Source: DATBED01 sp035480695 (GTDB taxonomy: Bacteria; Patescibacteriota; Saccharimonadia; Saccharimonadales; UBA4665). Taken from it: a stretch of DNA of 21,026 nucleotides. Positions 19,117 to 21,026 of the stretch are shown piece by piece (positions within the stretch are counted from its first letter, which is position 1; the number at the start of each line of letters is the position of its first letter). The DNA lies in NCBI GenBank assembly GCA_035480695.1, contig DATIHM010000027.1, forward strand, positions 1 through 21,026, given 5' to 3'. Made by a program: the position numbers and the translations under genes. The notes beneath the pieces are model-generated. The model searched no databases. It was given only the letters and a program-made list of their open reading frames with translations, and was not told the DNA's origin.

Positions 19117-20334
19117 ATGGCTCGACAGCAGAGTCAGCTCAGTCAGCTTAAGGCCGAAAATGCCCGGCTCAGGGCAGAGAATGAGAAGCTTAAGCAGCAG
19201 GCCGGCCCTTCGCGAGGCAGTAAATGGAGGTCTTTCGGGGCCGCCTTTTTCATTGGACTGGCCGTCTTGCTGCTGATTGTCGGCAACCTCTTATTCTGGA
19301 CAGGCAACTCCCTCGTAAAAAGCGACCGTTTCAGCGAAGCGGTCTCGCCGATAATTAAGAACAGTACTGTACAAAAGGCGGTGGCTGGCTACACGACGAC
19401 CCAGCTTTATAGCCAGGTTGACGTGGCCAGCTACATAGGCCAGGCGTTGCCGCCGCGTGCCGAGTTTCTGGCGCCGACCATCGCCAACCAACTTAAGTCG
19501 ACGACCCAGTCGGCCCTCAACAAGATACTGGCCAGTCCTGATTTCCAAGCCAAGTGGAACAAGTTGCTGACAAACGCCCAATCGAAATTTATCACCACCG
19601 TAAAGCAAGGTGGAAGTGACGGCATGATCAGCCTTAACGAGCTGTACCAGCAGGTCAGCGACTCGCTCGAGAACACCAGCCTAAGCTTATTGGCCAATAA
19701 AAAATTGCCAGACAAGGTCGGCTCCATACAGGTGCTTAGTGCCGGCTGGATCGCGCCGGCGCACCGGGTCGTGACACACATCGACCTTTGGCGGACGCTG
19801 GCGATATTGCTGTTCCTGGCCAGTTCGGCGCTGGGGATTTATCTGAGCCGACGACGCAGGCGAGCCGTGATAACCCTGGGCTTGACCGCGGCCGGCGGCC
19901 TATTCGTAAGCTTGGTTGTACTTCGCATCGTGCGTGAAACCGTTACCGACAAAGTAGCGCCGGTCTACGCCGATGCCGTCCGCCAAACCGTGCAGACCGT
20001 TTTCCATCCGCTGGTTGTGCAAACCTTCACGCTGCTGGCGGCTTTCCTGGCAGTCGCCCTGATTGCCTGGATAACCGGCAGCGGCAAAAGCGCCGTTTTC
20101 GTACGCGATCGCACTTCCACACTGGCGGCCGGCAAACTGCATCCGGCCATCTTCGGCGACAAAGAGAACGCCGTCACGCTTTGGGTGGGCAAGTACAAGC
20201 GCTGGCTGGAATGGGGCTTCGTCGGCTTAATCGCCGTCTTATCGCTGTTCACGCGCCTGTCGCCGTCGACGTTAATCATTTATCTCGTCTTGATCCTGCT
20301 GTTCGCTCTGGTCGTCGAAATCGTCGGCGCGTGA
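19117..20334 (+). CDS. Coiled-coil multi-helix membrane protein, unknown function
   Basis: This 405-residue protein opens with a leucine-zipper-like coiled coil (leucines at 11, 18 and 25 in LKAENARLRAENEKLK). The first membrane helix is at about 40-63. A soluble region of about 160 residues, probably outside the membrane, runs from about 65 to 225. Four to five helices follow, at about 226-243, 250-273, 300-325 and 362-403 (two). Similar large-loop membrane proteins occur in Actinobacteria without known function. The extracellular segment has no cysteine and no enzyme motif. An AAAGGG site lies 6 bases before the ATG, and a TACAAT -10 candidate is at 19074-19079. nnrD follows after 14 bases. 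Confidence 0.75.
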   Translation: MARQQSQLSQLKAENARLRAENEKLKQQAGPSRGSKWRSFGAAFFIGLAVLLLIVGNLLFWTGNSLVKSDRFSEAVSPIIKNSTVQKAVAGYTTTQLYSQVDVASYIGQALPPRAEFLAPTIANQLKSTTQSALNKILASPDFQAKWNKLLTNAQSKFITTVKQGGSDGMISLNELYQQVSDSLENTSLSLLANKKLPDKVGSIQVLSAGWIAPAHRVVTHIDLWRTLAILLFLASSALGIYLSRRRRRAVITLGLTAAGGLFVSLVVLRIVRETVTDKVAPVYADAVRQTVQTVFHPLVVQTFTLLAAFLAVALIAWITGSGKSAVFVRDRTSTLAAGKLHPAIFGDKENAVTLWVGKYKRWLEWGFVGLIAVLSLFTRLSPSTLIIYLVLILLFALVVEIVGA

Positions 20335-20348
20335 GTTAGTATAGGAGT

Positions 20349-21026
20349 ATGGATGAGGTTTTTCGGCAACTTTTGCAGCGCGACCCGGCCAGCCACAAAT
20401 ATGATTTCGGGCACGTCCTGGTCATCGGCGGCTCGCCGGGAATGGTCGGCGCGCCGTTTTTGGCAGCCCGGGCAGCTTTGCGCATCGGCGGCGGCCTGGT
20501 GACCATCGCTTCTTCATCTGATGTTATCAATAAATTGGAGAAGCGAGTCGAGGAACTGATGACTCTGAGGCTTTCAAAGGATGCCCATGAGCTCATTCCG
20601 TTCATTGAAGAGCGCCAGGTTTCGGTCGTGGTTGTCGGACCTGGCATGCAGCCCGGCTTCGCCGCCACCGTCCTAAGCAAACTGGAAGAGCAGAATATGA
20701 CTTCAGTCGTCGACGGTGGCGGCCTGTCAGCCCTCCAGCAAAACCCTGGCTTGATTAAAGCCGGCATGGTTTTGACTCCGCACTTGGGAGAATTCAAACG
20801 CTTCTTCAATGAAAATGAAGAGGTTAGCAAGCCGTCAAAGCAAGCGGCGGAACTTGCCAAGAAACATCAGGTCATCTTGGTTCTCAAAGGCCACCCGACC
20901 TATGTTTGCGCGCCAGACGGCCAGGTTTTCGAAGATTCGACCGGCGGCCCCGAGCTGGCCAGCGCCGGCGCCGGCGACGTGCTGTCGGGTATGGTCGGAG
21001 GTATCGTCGCCCAGAAAATCCAACCT
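20349..21026 (+). CDS. nnrD: ADP-dependent NAD(P)H-hydrate dehydratase (partial)
   Basis: This enzyme repairs hydrated NADH and NADPH using ADP (or ATP). The first 226 residues are in the window and the 3' end is cut off by the right edge. Family motifs appear in order: GHVLVIGGSPGMVGAP (21-36), VVVVGPGM (93-100), SVVDGGGLSAL (118-128), LTPHLGEFKRF (142-152) and LVLKGHPTYV (178-187). The catalytic-aspartate segment is TGGPELASAGAGDVLSGMVGGI (199-220). It lacks the fused NnrE epimerase domain at its N-terminus, so it is a stand-alone dehydratase. The ATG at 20349 has AGGAG only one base upstream, so initiation may not rely on Shine-Dalgarno pairing. The preceding stop is 14 bases away. Confidence 0.93.
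   Translation, partial: MDEVFRQLLQRDPASHKYDFGHVLVIGGSPGMVGAPFLAARAALRIGGGLVTIASSSDVINKLEKRVEELMTLRLSKDAHELIPFIEERQVSVVVVGPGMQPGFAATVLSKLEEQNMTSVVDGGGLSALQQNPGLIKAGMVLTPHLGEFKRFFNENEEVSKPSKQAAELAKKHQVILVLKGHPTYVCAPDGQVFEDSTGGPELASAGAGDVLSGMVGGIVAQKIQP

Overview
This window reads as the chromosome of a small-genome, standard-code bacterium of the Candidate Phyla Radiation (Patescibacteria), most likely Saccharibacteria (TM7). The grounds are an F-type ATP synthase operon with a shortened delta subunit, tight and overlapping gene packing, many small multi-helix membrane proteins of no known function, and a cysteine-paired surface protein ending in a YTAxADYVATPTF-like C-terminus that I associate with this group. 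The lineage is inferred from gene content only. No rRNA, CRISPR array, transposase or integrase gene was found.

Layout. (1) 1-2739, minus strand: ATP synthase operon atpI-B-E-F-H-A, with atpA running off the left edge. It is driven from a divergent promoter region (2748-2811) that it shares with a glutaredoxin gene. (2) 2822-5107, plus strand: glutaredoxin; a convergent small WPPE-repeat protein on the minus strand; then a CobO-type adenosyltransferase, a P-loop kinase and a membrane-tethered thermonuclease. (3) 5104-7014: a minus-strand family 2 glycosyltransferase, divergent from a membrane-anchored clan GH-A glycosidase-like protein. (4) 7048-8638: smpB, then tRNA-Asn(GTT) with encoded CCA, then an AT-richer 1-kb segment bounded by a 12-bp direct repeat of the tRNA 3' end. 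The segment holds an unknown protein, a 19-codon hydrophobic micro-ORF and a two-helix membrane protein. (5) 8649-10903, minus strand: a four-gene operon with an eight-helix membrane protein, a small helical protein, a methyltransferase resembling FAM173/ATPSCKMT, and an ABM-domain membrane protein. (6) 11009-13828: a secreted Cys-rich surface protein, divergent from a secreted GH5-like glycosidase whose leader holds a strong promoter followed by a terminator-like hairpin. (7) 13801-16921, minus strand: an MFS exporter, an HdeD-family protein and an AI-2E family transporter. (8) 17054-21026, plus strand: a two-helix K+ channel overlapping a ClC-type protein, a small four-helix membrane protein, a coiled-coil multi-helix membrane protein, and the start of nnrD (NAD(P)HX dehydratase).

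How the genes relate. The content is dominated by the cell envelope: energy coupling, ion channels, transporters, secreted or anchored glycan-active enzymes and surface proteins. That fits an organism living on or close to other cells. The most interesting signals are regulatory and genomic: several -10 elements so close to start codons that the mRNAs should be leaderless; two CRP-like palindromes in divergent promoters (ATP synthase/glutaredoxin and AI-2E/K+ channel); a tRNA-associated insertion scar; and a c-subunit-methyltransferase-like gene in the same neighbourhood as the ATP synthase operon.
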